Counted from the stretch's first letter, positions 20,055 to 29,335 are shown. The stretch: 64,000 bases of DNA from Actinobacillus porcitonsillarum (GCF_003101015.1 NZ_CP029206.1:2181001-2245000), one strand, 5' to 3'. The notes: a model not told the origin generated them from the sequence alone. A program made the numbers and translations.

Positions 20055-21836
20055 CTAAGCCGCTTGGCGGTGGTAAAAGCGCAGATGATGTTCTTTTTGG
20101 CGTGCTGAGCTAAACGAAGAAACTCGTTTTAAATAACCAATGACGCGTGTACCATAATCTATGTCTTGCGAGCCACATTTAGCACAATGGCAAAGCGTGC
20201 GTTTATCAATATGATTACACTGATTACAGATGGTAATTTTGACGTTAATACAAAAATAGTTACAACCTGTTTTGGCCGCAATATCTAAAAGTGAGCGGTA
20301 GCCGCTTTGGCTTAAGGCTTCATCTAAATTAAGATGTAATGCTGAGCCACCATCTAGCCATTCAATGAGCGTTTTGCCGTGCAGTAGAAATTTATCTAGC
20401 GTATTTGTTTTCTCATCTTCAACCAAATAAAAATAAGAGTTGTAGCACTCTCTTGGGACGAAATAGCCATCTTCTTTATCCCATTTGGCGTTTTTTACCC
20501 CCAAATTTTCTGCCGGCACAAATTCGGTATTAAATTTGATGCCGTATTTTTTCGAGGCTTGCTGATTTAGTTCAAAAATCACTTTTAAACGGCTTTGGAC
20601 AAAATCAATATAATCCGGATTATAACCAACCGTTAAACCTTGCGATTCGGCAGCTTCCGCCATGCCGTTAATGCCAATGGTTAAAAATTGTTTATCCAAT
20701 GAAATAAAGCCCGCATCATAAACAGGCAACATACCGGCAGCGAGATACTCTTCCATCAATTTACGATAAGCATATTGATATTGATGAATTTTGCTTACTT
20801 CTGCGGCTAAATCACGTTTATCTTGCACCAAGCGGTTCATATTCAGGGTAATGACATTAATTGACCCCGTTGCGACACCGCCCGCCCCTAAAGAGTAAGA
20901 AAAGGTGTGATCGGAAATTTCGTTACGTAATCGGCAACAAGAAGCTAAAGAGTCCGGATTATCCGATTGATAAATGAAAAAAGCATTGCCTTGCGAAAGT
21001 TCTTCCGCCATTTGATCGGCAAATTCACTATCTTTACATTGCCCGTTTTCGGTCAGCATTGCGGCAGTAACCACCGGGAATGTGAGAATGGCTTTAGTGC
21101 GTTCTTGGTTAAACCATTTCATAAAAAAGCGTTGGAGCTTAGCGGTTGTTTCCCAATTTGGACGTTCAAAATCAGGGAACATAAAATTGCCAAACATCGC
21201 TTCAAAGTAGTGCTTATCATATACAGAGATATTCCAAAACACGCTTTGATAGCCTCGGGCGGCGGCCGGTTGGTTAATCGAATAAACCACCTGTTGTAGA
21301 TGATTTTCGATTTCGAAGCGGTGCGTTTCTAAATAATTTTCGCCAAAATCTTTGCGGGCAAAGTAGTCAAAATAGGTTAAGAATTCAACGGTGGCAACTG
21401 CACCGGCAAATTGTGAACTAATCGCAAACACTAAATTCACAAAAGAGCCACAAAAAGAAGCGAGATGTTTCGGGGCTTTTGATTCGCCGCCAAGTTTTGT
21501 TAAACCATCACGTAAAAATGGGTAGAGCGTTACTGAAACACAATAAGGTTTAAGGCTGGTTTCATCGTGAACATAAATTTCATGCGCTTCAATTTGGCGG
21601 AGATACTCTGTTGCCAACTCATCGCCAAATAAATCTCGGATTTTTTGGCTGACTTTGGCACGGTTGATTTGCACAAAAAAGTCTTTCATCAACTCATTTT
21701 CCATAGTAGCAATGTTCTTTTGGGTAACATTGGCATTGGCGTCCATTTTTGAGCCGTCCGCCGCATTTTGGGCTTGAATATAATGCTCAATAAAGGCAAG
21801 TTTGTCCGCAACTTGTTGAGGTTGAAGTCTAATCAT
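20055..21836 (-). CDS. nrdD: Anaerobic (class III) ribonucleotide reductase, short form
   Basis: NrdD makes deoxyribonucleotides without oxygen using a glycyl radical. The 593-residue protein is about 110 residues shorter than E. coli NrdD: it begins directly with the catalytic region (about residue 30 on) and shows no N-terminal ATP-cone. The C-terminus has the zinc ribbon CNQC...CAKC and the glycyl radical loop GTRVIGYLKRVSSF. An adjacent cysteine pair is seen in SLASCCRLRNE. Activase nrdG lies 162 bp upstream on the same strand, and the pair is probably one operon interrupted by repeat copy 6. ATG 21836 (MIRLQPQQVADK) was taken as the start. Confidence 0.92.
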   Translation of the reverse strand: MIRLQPQQVADKLAFIEHYIQAQNAADGSKMDANANVTQKNIATMENELMKDFFVQINRAKVSQKIRDLFGDELATEYLRQIEAHEIYVHDETSLKPYCVSVTLYPFLRDGLTKLGGESKAPKHLASFCGSFVNLVFAISSQFAGAVATVEFLTYFDYFARKDFGENYLETHRFEIENHLQQVVYSINQPAAARGYQSVFWNISVYDKHYFEAMFGNFMFPDFERPNWETTAKLQRFFMKWFNQERTKAILTFPVVTAAMLTENGQCKDSEFADQMAEELSQGNAFFIYQSDNPDSLASCCRLRNEISDHTFSYSLGAGGVATGSINVITLNMNRLVQDKRDLAAEVSKIHQYQYAYRKLMEEYLAAGMLPVYDAGFISLDKQFLTIGINGMAEAAESQGLTVGYNPDYIDFVQSRLKVIFELNQQASKKYGIKFNTEFVPAENLGVKNAKWDKEDGYFVPRECYNSYFYLVEDEKTNTLDKFLLHGKTLIEWLDGGSALHLNLDEALSQSGYRSLLDIAAKTGCNYFCINVKITICNQCNHIDKRTLCHCAKCGSQDIDYGTRVIGYLKRVSSFSSARQKEHHLRFYHRQAA

Positions 21837-21862
21837 GTGTCAAGATCCTTTTATAAACGTAT

Positions 21863-22005
21863 TATGTAGCATTTACACAAACATTTAATTTTTACGTAGG
21901 GGCGAGGTTTATCCTCGCCCGTAAAGAAGTTGTGATATTCGGGCGGGGATAAACCCCGCCCCTACACAAATTTCTTGAAATTAGGTTTTGTGTAACAGCT
22001 ATATA
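21863..22005. repeat. Nested-palindrome element, copy 6 (nrdG-nrdD gap)
   Basis: The outer inverted ends are TATGTAGCATTTACACAAA (21863-21881) and TTTTGTGTAACAGCTATATA (21986-22005). The inner block 21896-21965 runs GTAGGGGCGAGG...CCTCGCCC to GGGCGGGG...CCCCGCCCCTAC with two hairpins. The right outer end overlaps the last codons and supplies the TAG stop codon of nrdG. The element sits inside the nrdGD transcript. Confidence 0.8.
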
Positions 22006-22469
22006 ATATCTTTGATAAACAAATGGTTAAGATTTTCGCCGGTGCGTAAATCAATAAAACGTTGGTTGGTCGTGAGGCTGTTTAATCCGCCTCTTTCTGC
22101 GATCCAGCGCCCTGTTTTGAGATAGGTCAATTCGCTCAATAAATCCGTTGGCACTTCGTCATACTCCAGCCCCGTATAAAGACAGGTATTTAGGCGTTCT
22201 GCTTTGGCACATTTAAGTAAAGCCAGTAATTGCTCAGCGTGCCATTCCCCTCCCATAAATAAGACACAGCTGATCAAACCTTGATATTGTTTGAGTTTAT
22301 GAATGAGGTAATTTTCTGTCAAAATTTGACCGCTTGTGGCTTTCCAGCTTTCTGCACTATGGCAACCTTTACATTTTAACGGGCAGCCGCAGATGAGAAA
22401 GGCAAGCGATGTTTCGTTGGGAACCTCTTGCCAAACGACTTGTTCTGAAAAAAAGCGAATTTGATCCAT
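21999..22469 (-). CDS. nrdG: Class III ribonucleotide reductase activating protein
   Basis: NrdG is the radical-SAM activase that installs the glycyl radical on NrdD. The cluster motif CPLKCKGC (CX3CX2C) is near residue 30, within LAFLICGCPLKCKGCHSAESW, and LFMGGEW is the conserved second block. The frame is open from a GTG at 22484, but that codon overlaps an NrdR box; ATG 22469 (MDQIRFFSEQVVWQEVP, 156 residues) is preferred. No Shine-Dalgarno is evident. The upstream region has two NrdR boxes, and an FNR-like palindrome overlaps the ATG. The stop codon comes from a mobile-like repeat. Confidence 0.9.
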   Translation of the reverse strand: MDQIRFFSEQVVWQEVPNETSLAFLICGCPLKCKGCHSAESWKATSGQILTENYLIHKLKQYQGLISCVLFMGGEWHAEQLLALLKCAKAERLNTCLYTGLEYDEVPTDLLSELTYLKTGRWIAERGGLNSLTTNQRFIDLRTGENLNHLFIKDII

Positions 22470-22474
22470 ATCAA
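22461..22474. promoter_or_regulatory. Perfect FNR consensus palindrome at the nrdG start
   Basis: TTGATCCATATCAA matches TTGAT-N4-ATCAA at all ten specified positions. It overlaps the nrdG ATG, so it cannot be a standard class II activator site for that start. A role as a repressor site, a site for an upstream-facing promoter, or coincidence all remain possible. Confidence 0.45.
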
Positions 22475-22861
22475 AATTAAACACAATATGTTGTGTTTTT
22501 TTTATTTTTAAACACTAGATGTTGATATGTTACGTTTTTCTTTCCAAAAATAAAATAGAAAAAATGCATGAAAAAGGGTTGCAATTTTTTTAGATAAGGA
22601 AAATCAAGGCGATAGAGAATTGTAAATTTTTCGGTATGGTGTAACACTTGTACAAAATGTAACATCTCCCCTCCCTCAGCCTTCGGTGGCTCCCTCCGTA
22701 AACGGAGGGAGCGAAGGTTTCTGATTTATGAAACAGATCATAATGTTACAAAGGTAGCGGCTTTCATCATTAAATTTATTACGTTTTTTATTGTCCCATT
22801 AGCCAAAAAACGGGATAATACGCACTATTTTAGTTTAGTATTTTGAATTTCGGTGTGGGAA
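22470..22861. other. Divergent nrdG / rsxA intergenic region
   Basis: A 392 bp gap. Besides the NrdR boxes it holds a strong hairpin at 22689-22712 (GCTCCCTCCGT-AA-ACGGAGGGAGC), extended outward by CCTTC...GAAGG, and poly-pyrimidine sequence CTCCCCTCCCTC at 22666-22678. This GC-rich insert is unlike the AT-rich surroundings and looks like another dispersed hairpin element. The rsx promoter should lie in 22790-22850. No gene is seen. Confidence 0.6.
22481..22527 (-). promoter_or_regulatory. Tandem NrdR boxes upstream of nrdG
   Basis: The box at 22481-22496 (ACACAATATGTTGTGT) matches the NrdR consensus acaCwAtATaTwGtgt at 15 of 16 positions. The second, at 22512-22527 (ACACTAGATGTTGATA), matches at 11 of 16. 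They start 31 bp apart, three helical turns, which is the spacing known for NrdR operators. This predicts repression of nrdGD when dATP is high. Confidence 0.8.
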
Positions 22862-23443
22862 ATGGTTGATTATATTCTGCTTATCATTAGCACAGCACTC
22901 ATCAATAACTTCGTGCTTGTGAAGTTTTTAGGGCTTTGTCCATTTATGGGCGTGTCGAAAAAAGTCGAAACTGCGATTGGTATGGGAATGGCAACAACAT
23001 TCGTTTTAACAGTCGCTTCTCTAGCGGCATATTTGGTTGAAACCTTTGTATTAGTGCCGCTAGAGGCGCAATTTCTCCGAACGTTGGTTTTTATTCTCGT
23101 GATTGCCGTTATCGTTCAATTAACCGAAATGATTATTCACAAAACCAGCCCAACACTATATCGTTTGCTCGGTATTTATTTGCCATTGATTACCACCAAC
23201 TGCGCTGTATTGGGGGTTGCATTATTAAATGTAAACCTTGCTAATAATTTGATCGAATCGGTGTTATACGGTTTTGGGGCAGCGGCAGGCTTTTCCCTAG
23301 TGTTAGTGTTATTTGCTGCCTTACGTGAACGCTTGGCAGCGGCAGATGTGCCTCGTCCATTCCAAGGTGCTTCAATTGCCTTAATTACGGCTGGTTTAAT
23401 GTCTCTTGCCTTTATGGGCTTCACAGGACTTGTAAAAATCTAA
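22862..23443 (+). CDS. rsxA: Rnf/Rsx electron transport complex subunit A
   Basis: RsxA (RnfA) is a six-helix inner-membrane subunit of the ion-translocating ferredoxin:NAD+ oxidoreductase-type complex; in E. coli it helps reduce the SoxR regulator. It has 193 residues with conserved [18 protein letters not shown] and [16 protein letters not shown]. The cysteines in these two half-membrane segments are thought to bind a cluster at the RnfA/E interface. ATG 22862 follows GTGGGAA; the in-frame GTG at 22853 is less likely. It is first gene of rsxABCDG-(acetyltransferase)-E. Its stop overlaps the rsxB start (TAATG). Confidence 0.96.
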   Translation: MVDYILLIISTALINNFVLVKFLGLCPFMGVSKKVETAIGMGMATTFVLTVASLAAYLVETFVLVPLEAQFLRTLVFILVIAVIVQLTEMIIHKTSPTLYRLLGIYLPLITTNCAVLGVALLNVNLANNLIESVLYGFGAAAGFSLVLVLFAALRERLAAADVPRPFQGASIALITAGLMSLAFMGFTGLVKI

Positions 23444-24054
23444 TGTTAGACTTACCTATTATTGTTTATATTTTAATTGTTATTGCGCTTATCGCCTTAG
23501 TTTTTGGGGCGGTATTGGGCTATTCTTCGGTTAAATTAAAAGTCGAAGCTGATCCTATTGTCGATCAAATTGATGCGTTATTGCCTCAAAGTCAATGCGG
23601 ACAATGTGGCTACCCTGGTTGTCGTCCTTATGCCGAAGCCATTGCAAATGGCGATCAAATCACGAAGTGTGTTCCCGGTGGGCAGCCGCTTGTGGTTAAA
23701 ATTGCGGATTTAATGGGCGTTGATGTGCCGGCAATGGACGGGGAAGAAGCCCCTGAAGCCAAGGTTGCATTTATTCACGAGGATATGTGTATTGGCTGTA
23801 CAAAATGTATTCAGGCTTGCCCTGTGGATGCCATTATTGGCACAAATAAGGCAATGCATACAGTTATTGCCGACCTTTGTACCGGCTGCGAGCTTTGCGT
23901 AGCACCTTGCCCAACGAATTGTATTGAAATGATTAAACCAAAAACATCAACACAAAATTGGAATTGGAAATTCGATCAAAACTTAGTTATTCCGATTGTC
24001 AATACTACAGAATTACAGAAAAAAATGATTGTTGGCGGAGGGAAAAGTGAGTAA
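23443..24054 (+). CDS. rsxB: Rnf/Rsx complex subunit B, iron-sulfur protein
   Basis: RsxB carries electrons from the soluble donor into the membrane complex. In the 203-residue protein an N-terminal membrane helix (residues 5-26) is followed by the 4Fe-4S motif [16 protein letters not shown]...CVPGG and then two ferredoxin-type motifs, [12 protein letters not shown] and [12 protein letters not shown]. The ATG overlaps the rsxA stop, and its end overlaps rsxC by 8 bp, indicating translational coupling. Confidence 0.97.
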   Translation: MLDLPIIVYILIVIALIALVFGAVLGYSSVKLKVEADPIVDQIDALLPQSQCGQCGYPGCRPYAEAIANGDQITKCVPGGQPLVVKIADLMGVDVPAMDGEEAPEAKVAFIHEDMCIGCTKCIQACPVDAIIGTNKAMHTVIADLCTGCELCVAPCPTNCIEMIKPKTSTQNWNWKFDQNLVIPIVNTTELQKKMIVGGGKSE

Positions 24055-26314
24055 TCCAAACGAAGTATTGGAGCGGATCCGCCTAAATAAAGAAACGGGT
24101 AAATTGTGGAAATATCCCGGTGGTATTCATCCGGCAGAAAATAAAAAGCAATCCAACCAAAAGGCTATTCGCCAATTAAATTTACCTAAATTTTTCTATG
24201 TGCCGGTAGTCCAACATTCAGGTTGGGCTGGCGATCTCATTGTAAAAGTAGGCGATGAAGTCTTAAAAGGGCAAGCGCTAACTAAAGGCGAAAATTATCG
24301 TCAATTACCGGTTCACGCCCCAACATCGGGCAAAGTGGTAGCAATTGAACCACACGTTTCTTCACATCCGTCCGGTTTACCGGAAATGACCGTGATTATT
24401 GAAACGGACGGTAAAGATCAATGGGTTGAACGTCAACCGATTGAGGACTTTTTACAACTGACAAGCGGTGAAATTGTTGAAAAAGTTTACCGCTATGGTA
24501 TTGCCGGCTTAGGTGGTGCAGTTTTCCCTACTGCTTCGAAATTACATTTTGCCGATAAACGCTGTAAAGTGTTGATTATCAATGGGGCTGAATGTGAGCC
24601 TTATATTACTTGTGACGACCGCTTAATGCAGGAATATGCCGATGAGCTTATTGAAGGTATCCGTATTTTACGTTACGTATTACGACCTGAAGAAGTGGTG
24701 ATTGCCATTGAAGATAACAAACCGAAAGCGATACAAGCGGTCGAAAAAGCTTTAAAAGGTGCAAATGATATGTTTGTGCGAGCGATACCAACGCAATACC
24801 CATCGGGGGCAAGTGATCAGCTCGTTCAAATTTTAACAGGTTTAGAAATCCCATACGGTAAAAGAACTATCGAAATGGGCATTGTGATGCATAACGTTGG
24901 GACGGCATTAGCTGTGAAACGTGCGATTATTGACGATGAGCCTTTAATTGAGCGTATTGTAACTTTAACCGGCGATAAAATTCGGAATAAAGGTAATGTA
25001 TGGGCAAGGCTCGGTACGCCGATTATTCATTTACTTGAGCAAGTGGATTATCAAGCCGATAAACGCTTCCCTGTTTTCTTAGGCGGACCAATGACCGGCT
25101 TTATTTTGCCGTCATTACAATCGCCGATAACGAAAACCGCCAACTGTATTATCGCCCCGGATCATTTTGAATATGCACCGCCCGAAGACGAACGGGCGTG
25201 TATCCGCTGTTCAAGCTGTTCAGATGCTTGTCCGGTAGGGTTGCTGCCACAACAGTTATATTGGTTTGCTCGTTCAGAAGATCACGAAAAATCAAAAGAA
25301 TATCACTTAGATGCGTGTATTGAGTGCGGTGTTTGCGCTTATGTTTGCCCAAGCTATATTCCACTTATTCAATATTTCCGCCAAGAAAAAGCCAAAATAG
25401 CGGAAATTGATGAAAAAGCGAAAAAGGCTGAAGAGGCGAAACAGCGTTTTGAAGCCCGTGAAGCCCGTTTGAATAAGGAAAAAGAAGCAAGAACGGCTCG
25501 TATTAGTCAAGCAGCCGAGAAACGCCGTGAAGAAGTTGCAAACAGTAAGGGCGAAGATCCGGTTGCAGCAGCATTAGCTCGTTTAAAAGCGAAGAAAACG
25601 GAAAATGCCGAACAAACTACGGTTCACGCTAAAGTCAATGGCGAGCCGGATAATAGCGAGTTAATGGCGCAACGTCGGGCGAGACGATTAGCCAAACAAG
25701 CAGAAGAACAGCAACAAGCGGTTGTTTCTGAAGAACCGGTTGCAAAAACAGAAGCGGTTGAAGCTGATCCAAGAAAAGCCGCAGTCGCAGCAGCATTAGC
25801 AAGAGCGCAAGCGAAGAAAGCCGCCCAACAAGCGGTTGTTTCTGAAGAACCGGTTGCAAAAACAGAAGCGGTTGAAGCTGATCCAAGAAAAGCGGCGGTT
25901 GCTGCAGCATTAGCAAGAGCACAAGCGAAAAAAGCCGCCCAACAAGCGGTTGTTTCTGAAGAACCGATTGCAAAAACAGAAACAGTTGAAACGGATCCAA
26001 GAAAAGCGGCGGTTGCTGCAGCATTAGCAAGAGCAAAAGCGAAAAAAGCCGCGCAACAAGCGCTTGCTTCTGAAGAACCGATTGCAAAAACAGAAACAGT
26101 TGAAACGGATCCAAGAAAAGCGGCGGTTGCTGCGGCATTAGCAAGAGCGCAAGCGAAGAAAGCCGCACAACAAGCGGTTGTTTCTGAAGAGCTGGTTGCA
26201 AAAACAGAAGTCGTTGAAATGGATCCAAGAAAAGCGGCGGTTGCTGCAGCTATCGCTCGAGCAAAGGCAAAAAAAGAAGCAGCGAAAGCCCCAAACGAGA
26301 ATTTAGCGAATTAG
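24047..26314 (+). CDS. rsxC: Rnf/Rsx complex subunit C
   Basis: RsxC is the peripheral subunit that binds FMN/NADH and two 4Fe-4S clusters. The core covers about residues 1-440: a glycine-rich [13 protein letters not shown] flavin/NADH site, [17 protein letters not shown], and cluster motifs [12 protein letters not shown] and [13 protein letters not shown] charged coiled-coil segment follows, then five 38-residue Ala/Lys-rich repeats (25718-26287). The product has 755 residues, similar to E. coli RsxC (740), which has comparable repeats. The start is taken as GTG 24047 (GGAGGGAAAA upstream, overlapping the rsxB end); the open frame upstream uses a TTG with no support. Confidence 0.96.
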   Translation: MSNPNEVLERIRLNKETGKLWKYPGGIHPAENKKQSNQKAIRQLNLPKFFYVPVVQHSGWAGDLIVKVGDEVLKGQALTKGENYRQLPVHAPTSGKVVAIEPHVSSHPSGLPEMTVIIETDGKDQWVERQPIEDFLQLTSGEIVEKVYRYGIAGLGGAVFPTASKLHFADKRCKVLIINGAECEPYITCDDRLMQEYADELIEGIRILRYVLRPEEVVIAIEDNKPKAIQAVEKALKGANDMFVRAIPTQYPSGASDQLVQILTGLEIPYGKRTIEMGIVMHNVGTALAVKRAIIDDEPLIERIVTLTGDKIRNKGNVWARLGTPIIHLLEQVDYQADKRFPVFLGGPMTGFILPSLQSPITKTANCIIAPDHFEYAPPEDERACIRCSSCSDACPVGLLPQQLYWFARSEDHEKSKEYHLDACIECGVCAYVCPSYIPLIQYFRQEKAKIAEIDEKAKKAEEAKQRFEAREARLNKEKEARTARISQAAEKRREEVANSKGEDPVAAALARLKAKKTENAEQTTVHAKVNGEPDNSELMAQRRARRLAKQAEEQQQAVVSEEPVAKTEAVEADPRKAAVAAALARAQAKKAAQQAVVSEEPVAKTEAVEADPRKAAVAAALARAQAKKAAQQAVVSEEPIAKTETVETDPRKAAVAAALARAKAKKAAQQALASEEPIAKTETVETDPRKAAVAAALARAQAKKAAQQAVVSEELVAKTEVVEMDPRKAAVAAAIARAKAKKEAAKAPNENLAN
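25718..26287 (+). repeat. Five 114 bp tandem repeats in rsxC
   Basis: Five in-frame units of 38 codons each contain [18 protein letters not shown]. Units 1-4 are nearly identical, and unit 5 is more diverged ([16 protein letters not shown]). Each unit begins at CAACAAGCGGTTG or a close variant, so four of the five units carry the ACAAGCGGT uptake-signal core; the fourth reads ACAAGCGCT. Confidence 0.92.
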
Positions 26315-26332
26315 ACGATAAAGGAACATTTG

Positions 26333-27397
26333 ATGTTTAAAATGATCAGTTCTCCTCATACCCATTCCAATAACCTCACGGCAAATTTTATGCTATGGGT
26401 TATTGGTGCAATGTTGCCGGCACTCGTGGTGCAATGGTATTACTTCGGTTATGGGGTGTTAATTCAAGCCGGTATTGCAATAGGTTTAGCAGTTATCATT
26501 GAAATTGCGGTTGCAAAATTACGCCATAAATCGACCGCTTTTTATCTTGAAGATTTGTCGGGAATTTTAACCGCATTGATTTTAGCAATGGCAATTCCGC
26601 CTTATTCTCCTTATTGGGTGATTGTGATTGGCGTGATTGTGGCACTGTTGTTGGCAAAGCACGTTTATGGCGGTTTGGGGCAGAATTTATTTAACCCTGC
26701 GATGATCGGCTATGCGTTGCTGTTGGTTTCATTCCCAGTGCAGATGACCACGTGGTTGCCACCATTGGTACTGTTGAGTGAACCGCCAACGCTTGCAGAC
26801 AGTTTTTCGCTGATTTTTGCCAATGTGACTACTGATGGTTTTAGCGTTCATCAGCTTATTCAAAGTGTCGATGGCGTATCGTCTGCCACGGTGTTAGACG
26901 GCTCAAAACAGGCTGTGAATACAATCAAAGATAATGTTATGTTGGGTATTCAGCTGGAAAAACTGTTTGCAAATGTACTGGTCGGCGGTTGGGGACAAGT
27001 GAATTTAGCCTTTTTACTCGGCGGTTTGTTATTGATTTATAAGCGCATTATTCATTGGCAAATTCCAGTGGCGATGTTGGGGACTTTTGCCTTATTGAGC
27101 TTTGCGACAGATTTAGTTTCAGACACGGCTCGTTGGACAGCTCAAGCCCAGCTCTTTAGTGGGGCGATGATGTTCGGTGCGTTTTTTATTGCGACCGATC
27201 CAGTCACCGCTTCAATCACGCCAAAAGGTAAACTGATTTTCGGGGCGTTGGTCGGCTTGTTGGTTTATTTAATTCGTTATTATGGCAACTACCCAGACGG
27301 CGTGGCGTTTGCGGTCTTGCTGGCAAACATCTGTGTGCCGTTAATCGACCACTATACTCAGCCTCGCTTATACGGTACAAAATTAGGACGAAAATAA
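26333..27397 (+). CDS. rsxD: Rnf/Rsx complex subunit D
   Basis: RsxD is a polytopic membrane subunit with covalently bound FMN and the likely ion path. It has 354 residues. [19 protein letters not shown] and the FMN-threonine motif in [11 protein letters not shown] are visible, the latter being SSAT where most relatives have SGAT. ATG 26333 follows AAAGGAACATTTG; the in-frame TTG at 26330 was rejected. The stop overlaps the rsxG start (TAATG). Confidence 0.95.
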   Translation: MFKMISSPHTHSNNLTANFMLWVIGAMLPALVVQWYYFGYGVLIQAGIAIGLAVIIEIAVAKLRHKSTAFYLEDLSGILTALILAMAIPPYSPYWVIVIGVIVALLLAKHVYGGLGQNLFNPAMIGYALLLVSFPVQMTTWLPPLVLLSEPPTLADSFSLIFANVTTDGFSVHQLIQSVDGVSSATVLDGSKQAVNTIKDNVMLGIQLEKLFANVLVGGWGQVNLAFLLGGLLLIYKRIIHWQIPVAMLGTFALLSFATDLVSDTARWTAQAQLFSGAMMFGAFFIATDPVTASITPKGKLIFGALVGLLVYLIRYYGNYPDGVAFAVLLANICVPLIDHYTQPRLYGTKLGRK

Positions 27398-28029
27398 TGA
27401 AAACATCGGTAATTACAACTCGCTATGCCCTCATTTTAGGGATAATTGCATTACTCTGTACGGCAGTTTCAACCGGCGTTTATCTGCTGACTAAAAGTCG
27501 AATTGATGCAGTTACGGCAGAGCAGCAACGTCAATTATTGTTAGAAGTTGTGCCGCAAACGCATTTTGATAATGATTTATTAGCAAGCTGTAAAATGGTT
27601 AAAATCCCTGAAGCTCCGTTTTTAAATAAAATCTATATTGCAAAAAAAGGCTCAGATCTGACCGCTTACGCTATTCAAGCCACCGCTCCTGACGGTTATT
27701 CGGGTAATATTGTACTATTGATGGGAATTCAGCCCGATGGTACGGTATTAGGTGTACGAACTCTTGCTCATAAAGAAACCCCGGGGCTAGGCGATAAGAT
27801 TGAAACGCGTATTAGCGATTGGATTTACAGCTTCACAAATCGCAAGTTTAGCCTAGAAAATGAAGACGAATGGCGAGTAAAAAAAGACGGTGGTCAGTTT
27901 GATCAATTTACCGGCGCGACCATTACGCCAAGAGCGGTGGTGAATAATGTGCGCCAAAGTGCAAAGTGGGTTTTAACGGAATTAGCCCAAAAACCGGAGA
28001 TGGTTGAACAGTTTGAGGTTTGTCGATAA
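27397..28029 (+). CDS. rsxG: Rnf/Rsx complex subunit G
   Basis: RsxG is an FMN-carrying subunit with one membrane helix (residues 9-31) and a periplasmic domain. It has 210 residues. HKETPGLGDKIE and the flavinylation motif FTGATITPRAVV (threonine in TGAT) are typical. Its stop overlaps the start of an acetyltransferase gene, which is not part of the usual operon, instead of running into rsxE. Confidence 0.95.
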   Translation: MKTSVITTRYALILGIIALLCTAVSTGVYLLTKSRIDAVTAEQQRQLLLEVVPQTHFDNDLLASCKMVKIPEAPFLNKIYIAKKGSDLTAYAIQATAPDGYSGNIVLLMGIQPDGTVLGVRTLAHKETPGLGDKIETRISDWIYSFTNRKFSLENEDEWRVKKDGGQFDQFTGATITPRAVVNNVRQSAKWVLTELAQKPEMVEQFEVCR

Positions 28030-28628
28030 TGCAAAGTGAATATCAAAAAATGATCAGTGGGCAGCTTTATGATTCAGCAGACCCGAAATTAAAGGAAGAT
28101 CGAAGCATTGCACGAGATTTATGCTTTGAATTAGCGCAATTACGCCCTTCTAAAAAAGCGGAAAAACAAGATTTATTTCAACAACTCTTTCGTTGTGAAC
28201 AAGCCGATTTTCATATTGAATTACCTTTTCGCTGTGATTATGGCTATAACATTTCGCTGGGTAAAAATTTCTATTCAAATTATAACTGTACGATGTTGGA
28301 TTGCGCCAAGATTACCATAGGCGATAATGTGATGTTTGCGCCTAATGTCTCATTATTCACGGCTGCTCATCCAATTGATGCAGAAAAACGCAATAGCGGT
28401 ATTGAATTTGCAATGCCGATTGCTATTGGAAATAATGTTTGGATTGGCGGTAATTCGGTCGTTATGCCAAATGTGACTATTGGGAATAATGTGGTAATTG
28501 GTGCTGGTAGTGTCGTGACGAAAGATATTCCGGATAACTGCATTGCAGTCGGAAATCCGTGCCGTGTATTACGTGAAATTACAGAGCAGGATAAAATTTT
28601 TTATTTTAAAGAAAAACGGTTTGAGTAA
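28029..28628 (+). CDS. Sugar O-acetyltransferase (maltose/galactoside type) inside the rsx operon
   Basis: A 199-residue cytoplasmic left-handed beta-helix acetyltransferase of the Maa/LacA/NodL group, which moves acetyl from acetyl-CoA to sugars. It has an N-terminal Mac domain (MISGQLYDSADPKL), the catalytic histidine in LFTAAHPIDAEKR, hexapeptide repeats (IAIGNNVWIGGNSVVMPNVTIG, VVIGAGSVVTKDIP) and the C-terminal AVGNPCRVLREI. ATG 28029 overlaps the rsxG stop (TAATG), and rsxE begins 4 bp after its end, so it is translationally integrated in the operon. The true acceptor is unknown. It is not a component of described Rnf complexes. Confidence 0.9.
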   Translation: MQSEYQKMISGQLYDSADPKLKEDRSIARDLCFELAQLRPSKKAEKQDLFQQLFRCEQADFHIELPFRCDYGYNISLGKNFYSNYNCTMLDCAKITIGDNVMFAPNVSLFTAAHPIDAEKRNSGIEFAMPIAIGNNVWIGGNSVVMPNVTIGNNVVIGAGSVVTKDIPDNCIAVGNPCRVLREITEQDKIFYFKEKRFE

Positions 28629-28631
28629 AAA

Positions 28632-29321
28632 ATGACAACAGAAAATCAAATTCCCGTTGTACAAGTCGAAACAACAACGCCAGAGCCTCATATTTGGAAG
28701 TCGTTGCTGACAGATGGATTATGGAAAAATAATGGAACCTTAGTTCAATTATTAGGGTTATGCCCTCTTTTAGCGGTTTCGAATAGTGTAACAAATGCGC
28801 TGGGATTAGGCTTAGCGACCTTATTTGTGTTAATTTGTACAAATACGACAATTTCGCTATTTCGTAAAATCACGCCGCACGATATTCGTATCCCGATTTA
28901 TGTGATGGTCATCGCAACGGTGGTTACTGCCGTGCAATTACTGATGAATGCGTTTGCTTATCCGGTTTATCAATCACTAGGGATCTTCATTCCGTTGATT
29001 GTGACTAACTGTATTGTGATTGGACGAGCGGAGGCTTTTGCTTCTAAAAACAGTATTGCCCATTCTGCTTTTGATGGCTTTGCTATGGGACTGGGTATGA
29101 CATTTAGCCTTGTTTTACTTGGTGCAATTCGTGAAATTATCGGCAATGGCACGCTATTTGATGGTTTGGACTTATTATTGGGTAGTTGGGCAAAAGCCGT
29201 TAAAATAGATGTGCTACATTTAGATTCCGGTTTACTTCTAGCTATTTTACCGCCAGGAGCATTTATTGGTCTGGGGATTATCTTAGCAATAAAGAATTTA
29301 CTGGATAATAAGAAAAAATAA
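28632..29321 (+). CDS. rsxE: Rnf/Rsx complex subunit E
   Basis: RsxE is a six-helix membrane subunit homologous to RsxA, inserted with opposite topology. It has 229 residues. [16 protein letters not shown] and [21 protein letters not shown] are the paired half-membrane motifs with the interface cysteines. It is the last gene of the operon; nth, which follows rsxE in E. coli, is absent here and a TerC-family gene begins 15 bp later. Confidence 0.96.
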   Translation: MTTENQIPVVQVETTTPEPHIWKSLLTDGLWKNNGTLVQLLGLCPLLAVSNSVTNALGLGLATLFVLICTNTTISLFRKITPHDIRIPIYVMVIATVVTAVQLLMNAFAYPVYQSLGIFIPLIVTNCIVIGRAEAFASKNSIAHSAFDGFAMGLGMTFSLVLLGAIREIIGNGTLFDGLDLLLGSWAKAVKIDVLHLDSGLLLAILPPGAFIGLGIILAIKNLLDNKKK

Positions 29322-29335
29322 ACATTGAGGAATAT

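Noticed and set aside
25635-26228. Long minus-strand open frame opposite the rsxC repeats
   Set aside because: It is a mirror of the tandem repeats, a Leu/Pro/Gln-rich artefact with no ribosome site.
25718-26287. CRISPR-like array
   Set aside because: The regular repeats are contiguous, in frame and part of the rsxC coding sequence, with no spacers. No other spaced repeat array was seen in the window.
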